A program made the position numbers and the translations under genes. From Conus ventricosus (taxonomy: Eukaryota; Mollusca; Gastropoda; Neogastropoda; Conidae), in contig CM031602.1 in NCBI GenBank assembly GCA_018398815.1, positions 101,834,994-101,898,993 of the forward strand: a stretch of DNA of 64,000 bases. The letters run 5' to 3'. The notes below the pieces were generated by a model. The model did not search any database. It was not told the origin of the DNA and was given only the letters and a program-made list of their open reading frames with translations. Positions 1 through 10,821 of this stretch are shown in pieces. Within the stretch, counting starts at the first letter, position 1, and every line of letters begins with the position of its first letter.

Positions 1-578
1 GGATAGCAACGATTTGACACTGGTACATAAAAAAAAATAGCATAAGGAATACAGCTTGGGAAAAACATCGCGTGGGCATCTCAGGTACTATGAAGTATCA
101 ACCTTGTTTGATATTTCAGCCTGGGGTTACCAGGTGATGTAATAATTCACCCTTGTCCCTTCTGGTATTGGCCTTCAGTGGGCTGAGGTGTGTGTATGTG
201 TGCCTCCTAAGGGAAGGGTCATTATATGTGAATGTGCAGCGTGCACAGGTATGGATAAGGAACCATGCGCTGATGTCGCGTATTGGTGTTAGTATAGTTG
301 GATTTTGTTGTTGTTGTTGTTGTTTTTGTTTGTTTTTTTTCCGTGTGGGAAAAACTGCCTGTGTGTGTTGGATGTAGAGGTCTTGGTGTTTCATCTGCCA
401 TTCTGTTGTGAGAATGCGTGTGCGAATGCAAAATAAAGCCTTCTGTTTGTGCACCATATTTTCCTTTGTCTGTGTGTTTGTTGTGTGGCGTTCGTACTCT
501 CAGGTAAAAGGGGGAAGGGGTGGTTATAAAGGGGGTATATTCATACATATATCCCTGTTACTGTCTTATACAGTGACA
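1..578 (-). mobile_element. LTR-A, partial (outer left copy)
   Basis: This is the end of a long terminal repeat whose family spans about 1.75 kb and has the ends TGTCACGCACG...CAGTGACA (TG...CA with a short terminal inversion TGTCAC/GTGACA). In the plus view the boundary is the TGACA ending at 578, directly followed by receptor coding sequence. It mirrors 38,923 onward and matches 15,172-16,955, 22,559-24,371 and 46,618-48,371. An AATAAA lies at about 430-437 within AAAATAAAGC. The rest of the LTR lies beyond the window. Confidence 0.85.
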
Positions 579-1092
579 GATCCCCACGTACCACTGTGTG
601 GTTACCTCAGCAGACTGAGCGATGACTTCGTTCTCCTCCAAGACTGTAGCCGAAGACTCTCCGCTCATTACGTGTGTGAGCTGTCTTCCCTTCACAGCAG
701 ACACTGCAGCCCTCCCTCCGACGGTCCTCCCGTCACGCTGCCCGACTTAGGAAACACTTCAGACTTCGCCATCTTTCGCCGTCCGCTGTATATCTCCCAC
801 TCCCGTGACCAGCACTGGACTGGGCGTTTTTAGCCTGTGACGTCGACAGCCACTGTTGGGCTAGACATGACGCCACATCTTTTGCCTGGGATTTACCGCT
901 CTCCTCCATATGTAAGGCGGCCGTGCCGTTATTTCCGCTTTCATTTCCTGTGTGAATCTTTAGGGCAGCACGTGCCCTTCACCTTGGTGTGCGATTTTCA
1001 TGCGGACTGTTTTGATGGCAGTGATTTAGGAGTTCTGCACCTTCCGCCCTGTCCGCATTATGCTGCAGCACCCTGTGGCAACAGTGGGGGAG
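579..1092 (+). CDS. Receptor ectodomain exon, left copy (lectin-like Cys segment plus atypical LDLa)
   Basis: This coding exon belongs to an LDLa-LRR-7TM receptor. It reads from DPHVPLCGYLS, through a segment with the spacing DFVLLQDCS...HYVCEL that resembles the C-terminal end of a C-type-lectin-like fold. A stretch with ACDVDSHCW follows, then a cysteine-rich module ending in VCDFHADCFDGSD, the acidic calcium-binding signature of LDLa. The right copy keeps SDEEFC; the left has an indel there. A GT donor follows at 1,093 (AG|GTCAGT). Frame changes inside the exon sit in homopolymers and differ between the two arms, so I read them as sequencing errors. The exon begins exactly where LTR-A ends, so its upstream part and the signal peptide are missing. 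Similar arrangements occur in molluscan GRL101-like receptors (family knowledge). Confidence 0.6.
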
Positions 1093-1164
1093 GTCAGTCA
1101 GCTCCCTGCTTTACAGGAAGGTCATGGTCAGTTACTATGCTTAGTGTTATGGCTTTTATACTTT

Positions 1165-1210
1165 CAGAGAGAGAGGAGGAAGAGAGAGAGAGAGAGAGGA
1201 GAGGGAGAGG

Positions 1211-1242
<32 letters not shown>

Positions 1243-1262
1243 CGGCGGGGGGGGGGGGAGAC
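1165..1262 (+). repeat. (GA)n microsatellite with G run
   Basis: Polypurine GA tract interrupted by GGGAGAGG steps and a run of about ten G. Its mirror is the CT tract at 38,222-38,337. Open frames across it are low-complexity. Confidence 0.9.
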
Positions 1263-1933
1263 AGAGACAGAGAGAGAAAGAAGTTGTTTCAAGAAAGCGT
1301 TCAAGTGATTTTAAGTGCTGTCAAGATGTTTATTGCTCAGCCAATAAGAAAGGCACGTATGGAGTGTGAATGCTGTCGCGAAAAATTAAAACATCGTATC
1401 ATATGCTACATCTGCAATGCCTTTCTAAGCTGCACTGCGTTAGCATTATCATTATCGTGTTTTATTCACATTCAAATTTAACAAAGGATTTTATTGAACA
1501 AATCACACAGGACGAAACGTTCTGCAGGAAACATCATAAGGGAAACTCTCGCTCCATGATGAAATAAACGCACGTTCACAACTTTAAACGAATGCTGCTT
1601 GTGACACTAATCCCCTGCAGATATGAAGCACACAGCACACAGAACAAACAAGGAAACGCCCCCCAAAATCTTGCCTCTATACCCTGCACTGGAGACATCT
1701 GTACAGCAACATCAACTGAAAGAGTAAATGATACAAACTGATATATTTTTCAAGACTGGGACACCCTTTTTTCCATCTCGAATATAGTCAGGCAGGTACA
1801 CGGAGGGAGCAGTAACGATGCAGTAAACCCTCCATTTGAATGAACAAAAGGGAATCCACAATGCGGCAGGGAGCAGTAAACAGGGATAACAAAAAGCAAA
1901 GTAACTCTTGTCCCATGATGAATTGGCATGCAA
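1263..1933. other. Intronic sequence, no gene seen
   Basis: Contains a diverged direct duplicate of the adjacent fold-back element: the segment around 1,555-1,660 (CATGATGAAATAAACGCACG, then TTCACAACTTTAAACGAATG) resembles 1,912-2,020. No coding or RNA feature is visible. Confidence 0.5.
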
Positions 1934-2081
1934 GTTCACAACTCCAAACGAATGCTACTTACGACACAGAATCGCTTGGCACATATGGCGGCACAGAGCC
2001 ACAGAACAACCAAGGAAACACGGGCGTGCTTTCTATTTGGCGAATCAGCGTCGCAAGCAGCATTCTTTTGGAGTTATGAAC
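1934..2081. mobile_element. Fold-back MITE-like element
   Basis: The 42 bases starting GTTCACAACTCCAAACGAAT at 1,934 are repeated in inverted orientation ending at 2,081 (reverse complement GTTCATAACTCCAAAAGAAT...), with about eight mismatches and a loop of some 60 bases. No coding capacity. This fits a short non-autonomous inverted-repeat element. A related half copy lies at 1,555-1,660. Confidence 0.6.
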
Positions 2082-2846
2082 GTGCACTTTTTTCACCCTA
2101 GGGTAATGATGATGATTGATGAGGGATTTTAATCCTTTTTTGTCAGTGAAAAATGACATGGCAACAATGTTATTCCAGTGGACCCAAGCTCATTGCAAGG
2201 GTATATGTACACAGAAAAGTAACAAGAGCTTTACGATTTCGACAGACAGAAAGAAAATATGAAATTACCAAATATATATTTCATTACCTACACTCTTAAT
2301 AATAAGTCAATTTGTGCATTGCAATCTCTCTTGCTATAAAAACTGTTAACAAGTAAATGCAGAGGGGTTCTTTCTTCAGTTTTTGCATTAATTGAGGATA
2401 ACAATAAATTAAGATTGAAAGCACTTGCTATTCTGTAATGTTTTGGAGGATCAACTGTTTTCTTAAATTTTTCCTAAAATGGACACCAAAAAACAAAATG
2501 AACTTCGTTTTCTTCGTTTCTTCGATATTCATACAGAATGGACTAACAGACATTTGGTGTAGGATTCCTGTATTTTACAGTGAATTCAGTATAACGTGAT
2601 CCAATCCGACACCACCCGCCCCCCCCACACAACCTCTCACGACTCATTCTCCGATTGACGAGAATGCACCTCACCACCTGCATGATCCGAAACCACTGAC
2701 CCCGAACTTACATGCATACATCTGTTTCTCAAAATGAGCCTTCAGCAAGCTTATAGTCTCTGAGGGGGCCTTTCCCCAAAAGGGAGAAAAACTCACTAAA
2801 TTCATCACTAATGGTCAGATGCCGGTATTTCGAAACTTGTTGTTTC
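2082..2846. other. Intronic AT-rich sequence, no gene seen
   Basis: No coding, RNA or repeat structure recognised beyond its mirror copy at 36,650-37,400. Confidence 0.5.
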
Positions 2847-3340
2847 TCCTCAGTGCTTCAGAAAGTCCTAATTTCTCCTCAGTGCTCGGGAAAGCCCTAA
2901 CTTTCTCCTCAGTGCTCAGAAAGTCCTAACTTCTCCTCAGTGCTCAGAAAGTCCTACCTTTCTCCTCAGTGCCCCAGAAAGTCCTAACTTTTCCTCAGTG
3001 CCTCAAGAAAGTCCTAAACTTTCCCCCTCAGTGCTCAGAAAGTCCTAACTTTCTCCTCAGTGCTCAGAAAGTCCTAACTTTCCCCTCATGCCCCAGAAAG
3101 TCCTAACTTTCTCCTCAGTGCTCAGAAAGTCCTAACTTTTTCCTCAGTGCTCAGAAATTTCCTAACTTTCTCCTCAGTGCTCAAAAAGTCCTAATTTCTC
3201 CTCAGTGCTCAGAAAGTCCTAACTTTCTCCTCAGTGTCAGAAAGTCCTAACTTTCTCCTCAGTGCTCAGAAAGTCCTACCTTTCTCCTCAGTGCTCAGAA
3301 AGTCCTAACTTTCTCCTCAGTGCTCAGAAAGTCCAACTTG
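2847..3340 (+). repeat. 29-bp intronic minisatellite, about 17 copies
   Basis: Tandem units of about 29 bp built on CAGTGCTCAGAAAGTCCTAA followed by CTTTCTCCT. Variants occur within the array (CCCCAG for CTCAG, GCTCGGG, dropped T). There are no unique spacers between units, so it is not a CRISPR array. Mirror at 36,155-36,645 with a similar copy number but a different distribution of variants. Confidence 0.92.
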
Positions 3341-4344
3341 ACTTCTCTGCCTTTTAGGTTTGTTTTAAGCAGAATGCTGAAGGCTCGTTTTGAGAAGCAT
3401 TATTCCCATTTCCCATTCAAGCACACACTGTTAGTTATGCAAAATTTATCTTCCATTGCAGATATGAATGCAAGGTTAGTACGGGGGAAGCATGGAGTGC
3501 TGGGGAGGTACGAAGAATGGCCAATACCACAGATGATGTGAAGGAGACAGGGTCCGTGGAAGTTAACTGAAGGGTGGAGGAGCAGGCAGGGGCAGGGAGG
3601 GACAGATCTATTGACCCATGGAGGGGGGGAAAGCACACTCGCGCGGCGCACATAGCGGACGGTCACTTTGGTTGGCTGGGGGGACGGGTGACTGGACCAG
3701 TGCTGTTGTCACTGCCCGTACACAAATCTGGCCGGGGGAAAGTCTTGGAGCGGCTGCTGGACGGGGGAGGGTGAATAGGAACAGATGCTGTGTCAAGAGT
3801 TTTATTGTGTTATTTGGGGCAGCAGAGCGAGAGGCTGGCTAAACGTTCTTGTGGTCACTCTGTGTACGCCACAGCGGGGCTGGATGGTCTTAAAGGGGTT
3901 TCCTGGAGGGGGGTCGGGGGGACGAATGAGAAGTGCGTAAATGGGAGGGAAAGGGTTTTGGGGGAATTCTGAGAGGGTGACTGGGGAAGGGAGGGAGGGG
4001 ATCTGGAACGTCGTGTGCTGTTGGAAAACACGAGACGTGTGGCGTGTAGGGGTGAGTAGGAGGGCCTGTGTCTAGGGGGGGGGGGGGGGGGGGAAGAGGT
4101 TGTGTGTTACACGTTCCACTCCCTTCTGCTGGGTTGTGTAGAGTTGTAGTACAACGCCAGTCTCAGGGCACCACGTTGAGTGGTGAAGGTGGCACAATGG
4201 CTGATGATTTAACCCCCATTGCTGAACAGGCCTCCTGAAGGTGGTCGTTGCTGGGGGGGGTGATGGTGTTCAGAGGGTGCCGCCTTCGCCAGGATAAATC
4301 GCAGAGGCCTGAAGTTGGGCTTTGGGGGAAGAGAGAAAAGAAGA
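3341..4344. other. Intronic GC-richer sequence with G17-20 run
   Basis: No gene recognised. It contains a G homopolymer at about 4,074-4,093 (C run at about 35,417-35,428 in the mirror). Frames read across this segment lack family resemblance. Confidence 0.5.
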
Positions 4345-4350
4345 CGAGAG

Positions 4351-4398
<48 letters not shown>

Positions 4399-4415
4399 GG
4401 AGAGAGGAGGAGAGG
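4345..4415 (+). repeat. (GA)n microsatellite
   Basis: AGAGAG tract with GGA interruptions; mirror at 35,095-35,168 as a purer and longer CT tract. Confidence 0.9.
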
Positions 4416-4626
4416 GGACATGACACTGACACACTTTTATTGCCATTAGCGAAAGGCCTGTTGGCAAGGGGGTATCATGTCATATCTAGCCACGCGCCTA
4501 AAACGGAAACAAATGCAAGACTTCCCCCCTGATGTTACAAACTTTCCATACATATAACTTACAAAAAAGGATCAACAAACCAAGCACCCATCCATCCTTA
4601 CGACTCCCCCCCCCCTCCCTGCACGC

Positions 4627-4765
4627 ACACGCATATACTCACACCCACACACACACAAAAACACACACACAACACACACACACACACACACAACACCACA
4701 TACACACACACACGCACGCGCGCGCGCCGGCGCGTGGGGCGCACGTGCATGCACGCACACACAGT
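4627..4765 (+). repeat. (CA)n passing into alternating CG/CA tract
   Basis: Alternating purine-pyrimidine tract: CACACA, then CGCGCGCGCCGGCGCG, then CACGTGCATGCACGCACAC. It abuts the 3' end of the LINE, so it may have begun as the LINE tail. Mirror at 34,750-34,890. Confidence 0.85.
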
Positions 4766-4859
4766 ATACCATTCACATAGACTATCAGGACACATTAAGT
4801 GATTACTACTGAGCCAAGGCAACATTAGGCAAACGGTTATCTTTCTCATTCGTTATTTT

Positions 4860-7800
4860 TTTTTTTACGAAAGTGCTAGCTTCAGCGACATACTTCGCAA
4901 ATTCTATCATAATGTTTTCGTTTCCACTTGATAAAATCGCTACTAAATCTCTTCTTTGAGCAACTGATTCATTGAAAATTTTACAGCCACTGCGAATATG
5001 GCATATGCGGGACAATCAAAACACAAAATTTGCACTTCGTTTCAACACTGCCTCTTTGTCTACACATTTGGCAAGATTTATTATTCGATTTCCGAACCAT
5101 ATTTGGTTTGCACTAAGACCGAGCGTTCTGGTTCGAAATTTTGCTAAGCTTATATTTATGCCATCTATGCGTTACAATTGTAAGATACTTCTCTGCTTCA
5201 AAGATTACTTTTAAATGAGGAAAACCAGTCGTATTTATCATTTCCATCCATGCCAGCATGCCAGTTTTGTTTATTCGTACAAATTAAGCGGCCCCTGAAT
5301 TCAGAAATAAATCTTGTTCGTTCCCCACTCCTTGTGACAAAACCAAAATATCCCAAAACCATTCTCTGTCAATATTTTCTTTTACAGGAGACCCAATTAA
5401 ATTTTCTTTTCATGTTGCAGCTGAGCATTTCGTACGCCTGAGCACAAAAGTCTGGTTATTGGTAGGTTTACTAAAATTCAGCCAATATTTAACACATCTA
5501 ACCCAAGTTATAATAAACAGGAGGGTATCGCCCCCTTTCGCCATAACCATTTTATTTGATGCGTGCAAGGGGTACGTGGGGTGATACGCTTTATCGCGTA
5601 GGTATGAACTTTTTCCATTTGGCTATTTATCCAACATACCCCAGACTTTGATGCATATGTCAAAATAGGCTGATCTGAGAATCGAATAATTTCCCAAAAA
5701 AAATTTCATCATTTCGTTCAATTTTTTCATAGTCCTCAGAATATCCATGAGCCTTTCTTTCCCTTTCTGCACATCTCAAGCCAGCACTTGTCAAGCTTAA
5801 TTTTGTTGTGAAGAACATCCCAAGGTATTTATAGCTACTTGTCACTCTTAAATTTTTACTCCACCATAAAACCATCTTTCTATTTTGATAAGTAACCACC
5901 ATTTCTAAAAACCATTACATTAGTTTGTTTAAGTTCCCCTGTTAATTTAACCTATCTGATTCCTTTTCAATGTGTCTAATTGATTCTGCAAACCAATAGG
6001 GGTATCGCTAGGAGGATAACATCATCAGCGAAAGCATTAGAAATACGTCAGCAGCACCAGGTAACATTTGTATTCCATGTTTCCCTTCCCAAAATCTCTA
6101 TCGCTAATTCATTTTATAACAATTTAAACAGCAGTGGGCTAAGCAGACACCCTTGTTTTTACTCCCCGTGGGCAGCTTTAACCAATCGGTGTAAGTACCT
6201 TTTTCTCGAACACATGCCCGAACAGATCATACATTCCCTGAACAGCTGCATACAACTTCCCATTTACACCATTTTTCCCCAGAAAATACCACAGAACATT
6301 TCTGTTGACTGAATCGAAGCTTTTTGGAAATCAATAAATGCAACATACATTTGGATTTTGTTAATAAGTATTTTTGTACTAAAGCATACAGTGTAAATAT
6401 ATGATCTATTGTACTATATTGAGATCGAAATCCAGCCTGCTCTTCCATTATTTTATCTTCCCTCTTGTCCATGCCCTTTTAAACTTTTGCTGAGTATATG
6501 TGTATTATTTTACTAATGACACTCGTCAGTGCAAACCCGATTTGTTATCAGGATTGTTACTATCACCTTTCTTGTGAAGAGGAACTATTATGGATTTAGA
6601 CCAAGATTCTGGAAAGATTCCTTATCAAAACGAGTTAAAAAGACTAACCAAGAAATCAACAACAACAGAGTTAGCACATTTAAACATTTCTCCCACTACT
6701 TTGTCTGGTCCAGCACTTTTTTCCACATTTGATGTGTTTTTACTGTTCAAGACCTCATTTCTTGTTATCTGGTCATTAAACAGTGGTTTCTCCCGCACTC
6801 TGCTCGTCACTATCTATATCTACCCTCCCAAAATCTTCACACGTTATCAAATCCATTGAAAACACTGTAGAAATGTTCATTTCCATTTCTGCGAGGTTAT
6901 TTCATTGTAAATAAACTGGTTTTCTATTGATCGATCGAATGGTAGACCAGGAACAATTTAGGGTCGTTACAGATGCTTTCAATTTATTTAATTTCGTTTT
7001 TTCAAATTTTTTTCTTTTTCTCTTTCTTCAGTAAATTATGTCTCTCCCTTTTCCCCGACATAAGTTGCTTTATGTTCTTTTTTCAGTGTTATAGATTTTA
7101 CTCTTTTGATATCGTTTCAGAAACCTCTTCAAAACTTTTTTCCTATTCTCGCACTCACCATCAAACCGTCGCTCTCTTCTTCTTGTTCTTCCCCTTGGTC
7201 CTTACCATACAAAGCTGCTGCACTATACAAAGCTTTCACAAAAAAATTCTAAACCAGTGTTGATATCCACATCAAGATACTCTGTTGCTTCGTCACAGCA
7301 CTGTTTGAACTCATCTGAATCTAATTTCCTCCTTGTAAGTCTCGGCGTGTTCTTCAGACCAAATTTAAAACGCTCTTCTGTATGAAATACTGGATGTTCT
7401 TCTTTACATTTATATTACCTATTTTCCATTTTAATTCTACAGGTAAATGCCAGGAAAATAAACAATCGCCAACCTTCATTTTTGCGTTTTTCAGTAAATT
7501 TTTAGTGACAATGAAATAATCAATTAAGCTACTGCCATTAGGTGACACAAATGAAACTCTCCTTTTGAAACATCATGGTATGTACCATTCAAAATTTCTA
7601 AGTCAAACATTAAAACCCCAAATCTAAACAAGATTTACCAAACTTATTTACCCCCCGAGTCTTTAGAGCAGCGGCCTTTAACACATCATTCCATCATTTT
7701 CATGATCATCTTCAGTACAACAATCTTTCATCATTTTAAATCATCAAACCCTCATAGACATCAATATTTATAATCACCCTCACAGCAACATCACAATCTT

Positions 7801-8420
7801 TATCATCATCGCTATCATCTCCAGGTGTGAAATTTGACATGTCTCCAGTTTGGGTTGTTGACGTCCTGTCCGTGCATTGAAATCACCACATAGTAGGATA
7901 TTTACATCGTTATTTTCTGTGATTTTCTATACATGTTATCTTCAAGAATCACGATTCCATCTTTAACTGCATAATCATTATATATCGGCCCTCCCTTGGT
8001 ACAACATAACATGCAATTAGTAGAACATCTTTAGTTGTATTAAACAATGTTTTGCTAACATTTAAGACTATCATGTTATCACAGTTTACACTGAAACCCG
8101 AGTAACAAACATTTTATAATTTTTTTCACCATTAGCAATACACCACCAGAATGCGACCCTGATATGAGAATTTCTTTGTGGAGCATGAAATTTCCCAAAA
8201 AACAATAAACACACCAGAGAAATCGAAATTTTCATTAACAAATGTCTCAGTGAGGCAAACAAAATCGAAAACCATTTTTATATTAGGATGAACGAAACAT
8301 CATTAAGTTTAGTGTATAAATTTTCTATGTTATAATTAAGAAATGTCAGTTCTTTTTCCTGATAGTCTAGCCTGTCCCATCTTGAACACGTTTTTTGATC
8401 TCAAAGATCTCTCTGAACAT
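4860..8420 (-). pseudogene. LINE ORF2 (endonuclease-reverse transcriptase), left copy, frameshifted
   Basis: The minus strand encodes an N-terminal AP-endonuclease (about 8,400-7,450; a GDFNARTG motif near 7,880-7,860 and SPNGSSLIDYFIV near 7,530). A connector follows, then reverse transcriptase (about 6,900-5,900) with EEQAGFRSQYSTIDHIFTLY, a KAFDSVNR-like motif A near 6,310 and FADD near 6,030. The C-terminal part has a Cys-Cys-His-Cys arrangement near 5,040-4,980. Many one-base indels break the frame, chiefly at A/T runs. Confidence 0.75.
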
Positions 8421-8639
8421 TTTTAGCCCGATACGAATTCATACCAGTTTGTCTTTCGACCCAGGCCCTCGTCCTGCACCGTGCGTGGCCCCCCTCCCCC
8501 CTGGCCATACCGTGATCCACTGTTGTTTGACCCCACTGGTGGGGGGGTTTTCCTGTCTGTCACACCACACACACTGGGATATGGCCCCCGCCACATGATG
8601 ACGCGAACTGGTTGGAGAATCCCGGTCTGGTCAGGCAAA

Positions 8640-10015
8640 CACGTCACAAGGTCGTGCTCTGCCACTCAACACATGTGTTGATGTAGGCGTTGCACACTCG
8701 GTGATCCCGTTCCACTGGGGTGCCGGTGTCCCGGGCTGATTGGCTGAGAGTATCCTTGACGTCACGCTGACCAGCAGGTCGGTCTGCCCATCACCACCCT
8801 CAGCACGTGCTGACCTCCTTTCTCCCCCTTCACTGCTGCCGCTCCTCCTGCCGCTCCGGGTTGGCTGTTGTGTCGTCTGTCGTTGTGACGCGAGGGGGAA
8901 TTCCCCGTGCCACTGTCGCCTGCCCTTGGAGCGGAAAAAACTTTCCATTGGACCTGCCGTTCTTGGTGTGTTTACGTTCCGTGTCGCCACTGCTGCTACT
9001 TCGGCATACGACCGTAAATCGGGTCTTCTCGGTCCCCACGTCAGTTTTCCCCGGACAAAAATAGGCCGCCATGCCATCTTGTTTTGCTTTGGCTGCTTTT
9101 GCTGCCTGTCTTCTGGTCAGATTGTTGGCAGTTCTGACCTCTTCTTTCCAGTTCGTGTCGAAGCTGGCGATCACGAATTATCTTCATTTTGTCTTGCCAG
9201 CGTAGAAAACACACTTTATTGTCCTTGGCTCGCCCGGCTTTGCTTGGCCCACCCTGTGTGTCGTAGATTAATCTTCCCTCCCTACAGTAGAGCTGTCAGC
9301 GTTGTTTAAGGTGTCAACTACACTTCTTGCACAACTGTCGTTAATCTTCTTTATCTTTTGAAAAGGGGTACCCAAAGAAGCGTAGATTATTTCGCCTTGA
9401 AAACCCTCTAGTCTATTATTTTTTTCAGACATCTTCACCACCTGTTGTTCTAGTCGTCCACGGCTACCGTTAAATTCTCAGTCTCTCTCTTTCCTTCCGC
9501 CGTTGCGTCGAATAGTTGATCAAGGTCCGGGGCGCATGTTTTCTACAATGGGCTGTAAATTTGCGCTGTTCCGTTTCGACTTTCGTGCACCTGTCATTGA
9601 TTTCTTTGCACTTCTCAGACACTCTTCCTAGTTCTGTTTTAATATCCCTCAGTTCGTTGCGTATGAAGGTGTTTTGTTCTCTCTGTTCTTTCTGCTGTTC
9701 TGTCTGATTTTTCTCTGTCCAGTTTCCACTCTTTCTTTGTAGAGCGAGGGCTGACATGATTTCCGCAGCAAAATCGGCATTTATTACGCTATCTTTTGTC
9801 AGAGATGGTTCAGTCTTGCTCTTGTCTGTCCTTCTTCACCGTTTTCTGTGGTTCAGGGCCGGATTCTGCTCGATGTCTCCACTTAATAGCAGTTTCCGTA
9901 TCATGAGCACAACGTTGGCGACACAGCACATCACAATCAGTTCGGGTACACGTAAGTCACTATGGCCTGGACTGGCAATGTCACTCAGTTCAAACTGTTC
10001 GAGCACGCCTGCCAT
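8640..10015 (-). CDS. LINE ORF1 with N-terminal 2A-like motif, left copy
   Basis: RNA-binding protein of the LINE. The start codon at 10,013-10,015 opens MAGVLEQFELSDIASPGHSD, then a hydrophobic run (LIVMCCVANVVLM), then RKLLLSGDIEQNP at about 9,858-9,898. Here one base is missing; the right copy continues in frame as EQNPGPDP. After the motif come a Lys/Glu/Gln-rich coiled coil (9,480-9,750) and an RRM-like core with RRNNLRFFGI-type sequence. The C-terminal domain contains RWQDKM, ERRGVRTANDLTRRQA and LRSYAEVAA, as in L1 ORF1p (Transposase_22). A DxExNPGP motif makes ribosomes skip one peptide bond (established for 2A). The peptide before it is about 50 residues with signal-like character. 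Frameshifts occur at 9,855 and beyond. Confidence 0.7.
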
Positions 10016-10429
10016 CGTTCCTGTTGGTATATTTGGAAGAGATTTATTCTTTTACTTTGATGGAAAAACACTGTCTCTACGGAAGACCAAACTGTCTGAA
10101 TAGTTGTCAACGCTGCGCACAGGTAGAGCACTGTAGACACAACACGCCATACCGAAGCCGTTTCATACAAACTCGTTTCTTTCCGCTTCCGAAAATTCAC
10201 AATGTCGCTCACACAGTTCACGCTTCTGCATTTCAAACAGAATGTGCCAATTCTGGCCCTCCACATGATATGTCAACATTTTTCTTGCACAGAATAGTTC
10301 ACGGATGTCTACCTCACCACAAACAAGAATTATTCGGTCGTCTGCTCTCGGGGACGGGCGAAATAAACAAAAACTGTACGGAGCTCTTCACAGGTACATC
10401 CATATCGCCGCCATTATTCTCGTGACCCC

Positions 10430-10501
10430 CGAGAGAGAGAGGAGAGAGAGGAGAGAGAGGAGAGAGAGAGCGGAGAGAGGAGAGAGAGAGAGAGAGAGAG
10501 A
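10430..10501 (+). repeat. (GA)n microsatellite at LINE 5' end
   Basis: GAGAGAGAGGAGAG tract; mirror CT tract at 29,033-29,098. It separates the LINE 5' leader from receptor intron sequence. Confidence 0.9.
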
Positions 10502-10821
10502 TTGATACAAAGTGGCTTTTACATGCTCGTTGAATCCCAGATTAATTTTTTATTTCTTATTTCAGTGTTTTTCTAATAGACAGCGGTGCAGCATTAGTCC
10601 AGAATGTTTAAATTTAGCCGATGAATATGGCTGTGTTTTTCTGTACAATCGATCACCGCTATCATTACGTTATTTCAGACTGAGAGAAAGGGATTCTAAT
10701 GTATCCTATTACACTGATCACGATCATCATCTCAACCCCCTGCGGTGGTTCAAATTGATATATCTCTGTCTGGCAAGGTTGTCTTCGAACCCCTTCCATC
10801 CTCTACCAATGATTATGGCAG

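Larger units (their letters stand above)
4766..10425 (-). mobile_element. LINE (2A-carrying, ORF1 + ORF2), left copy
   Basis: A complete-looking non-LTR retrotransposon on the minus strand inside the receptor intron. Order along the element: 5' leader (10,425-10,016), ORF1 with a 2A-like motif, coiled coil and L1-type RRM/CTD, then ORF2 with AP endonuclease, reverse transcriptase (FADD at about 6,021-6,041) and a Cys/His C-terminal motif. It is flanked by a GA microsatellite on the 5' side and a CA/CG tract on the 3' side. Frames are broken by indels that mostly differ from those in the right copy at 29,100-34,735. RT motifs such as NYRGV, EEQAGFR and TGVKQGCLLSPLL are typical of APE-type LINEs; I do not assign a clade. 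Confidence 0.85.
1093..10821 (+). other. Intron between receptor exons, left copy (repeat-filled)
   Basis: This is about 9.7 kb between the donor at 1,093 and the acceptor AG at 10,820-10,821. It holds GA tracts, a fold-back element, a minisatellite and a complete LINE, all listed separately. Exon 1 ends on a complete codon with this donor, whereas exon 2 needs two carried-over bases, so one or more small exons may be hidden in this stretch or a splice site may be misread. Confidence 0.5.

Noticed and set aside
2847..3340. CRISPR-like array of 29-bp repeats
   Set aside because: Units are directly tandem with no unique spacers, and the context is an animal intron; it is a minisatellite.
4248..4532. 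Arg/Glu-rich and Ser/Leu-rich frames over GA/CT and CA/GT tracts (also at 1,165, 14,349, 34,738, 35,048, 49,078, 52,978, 61,294)
   Set aside because: Low-complexity translation of microsatellites, without start context or family resemblance.
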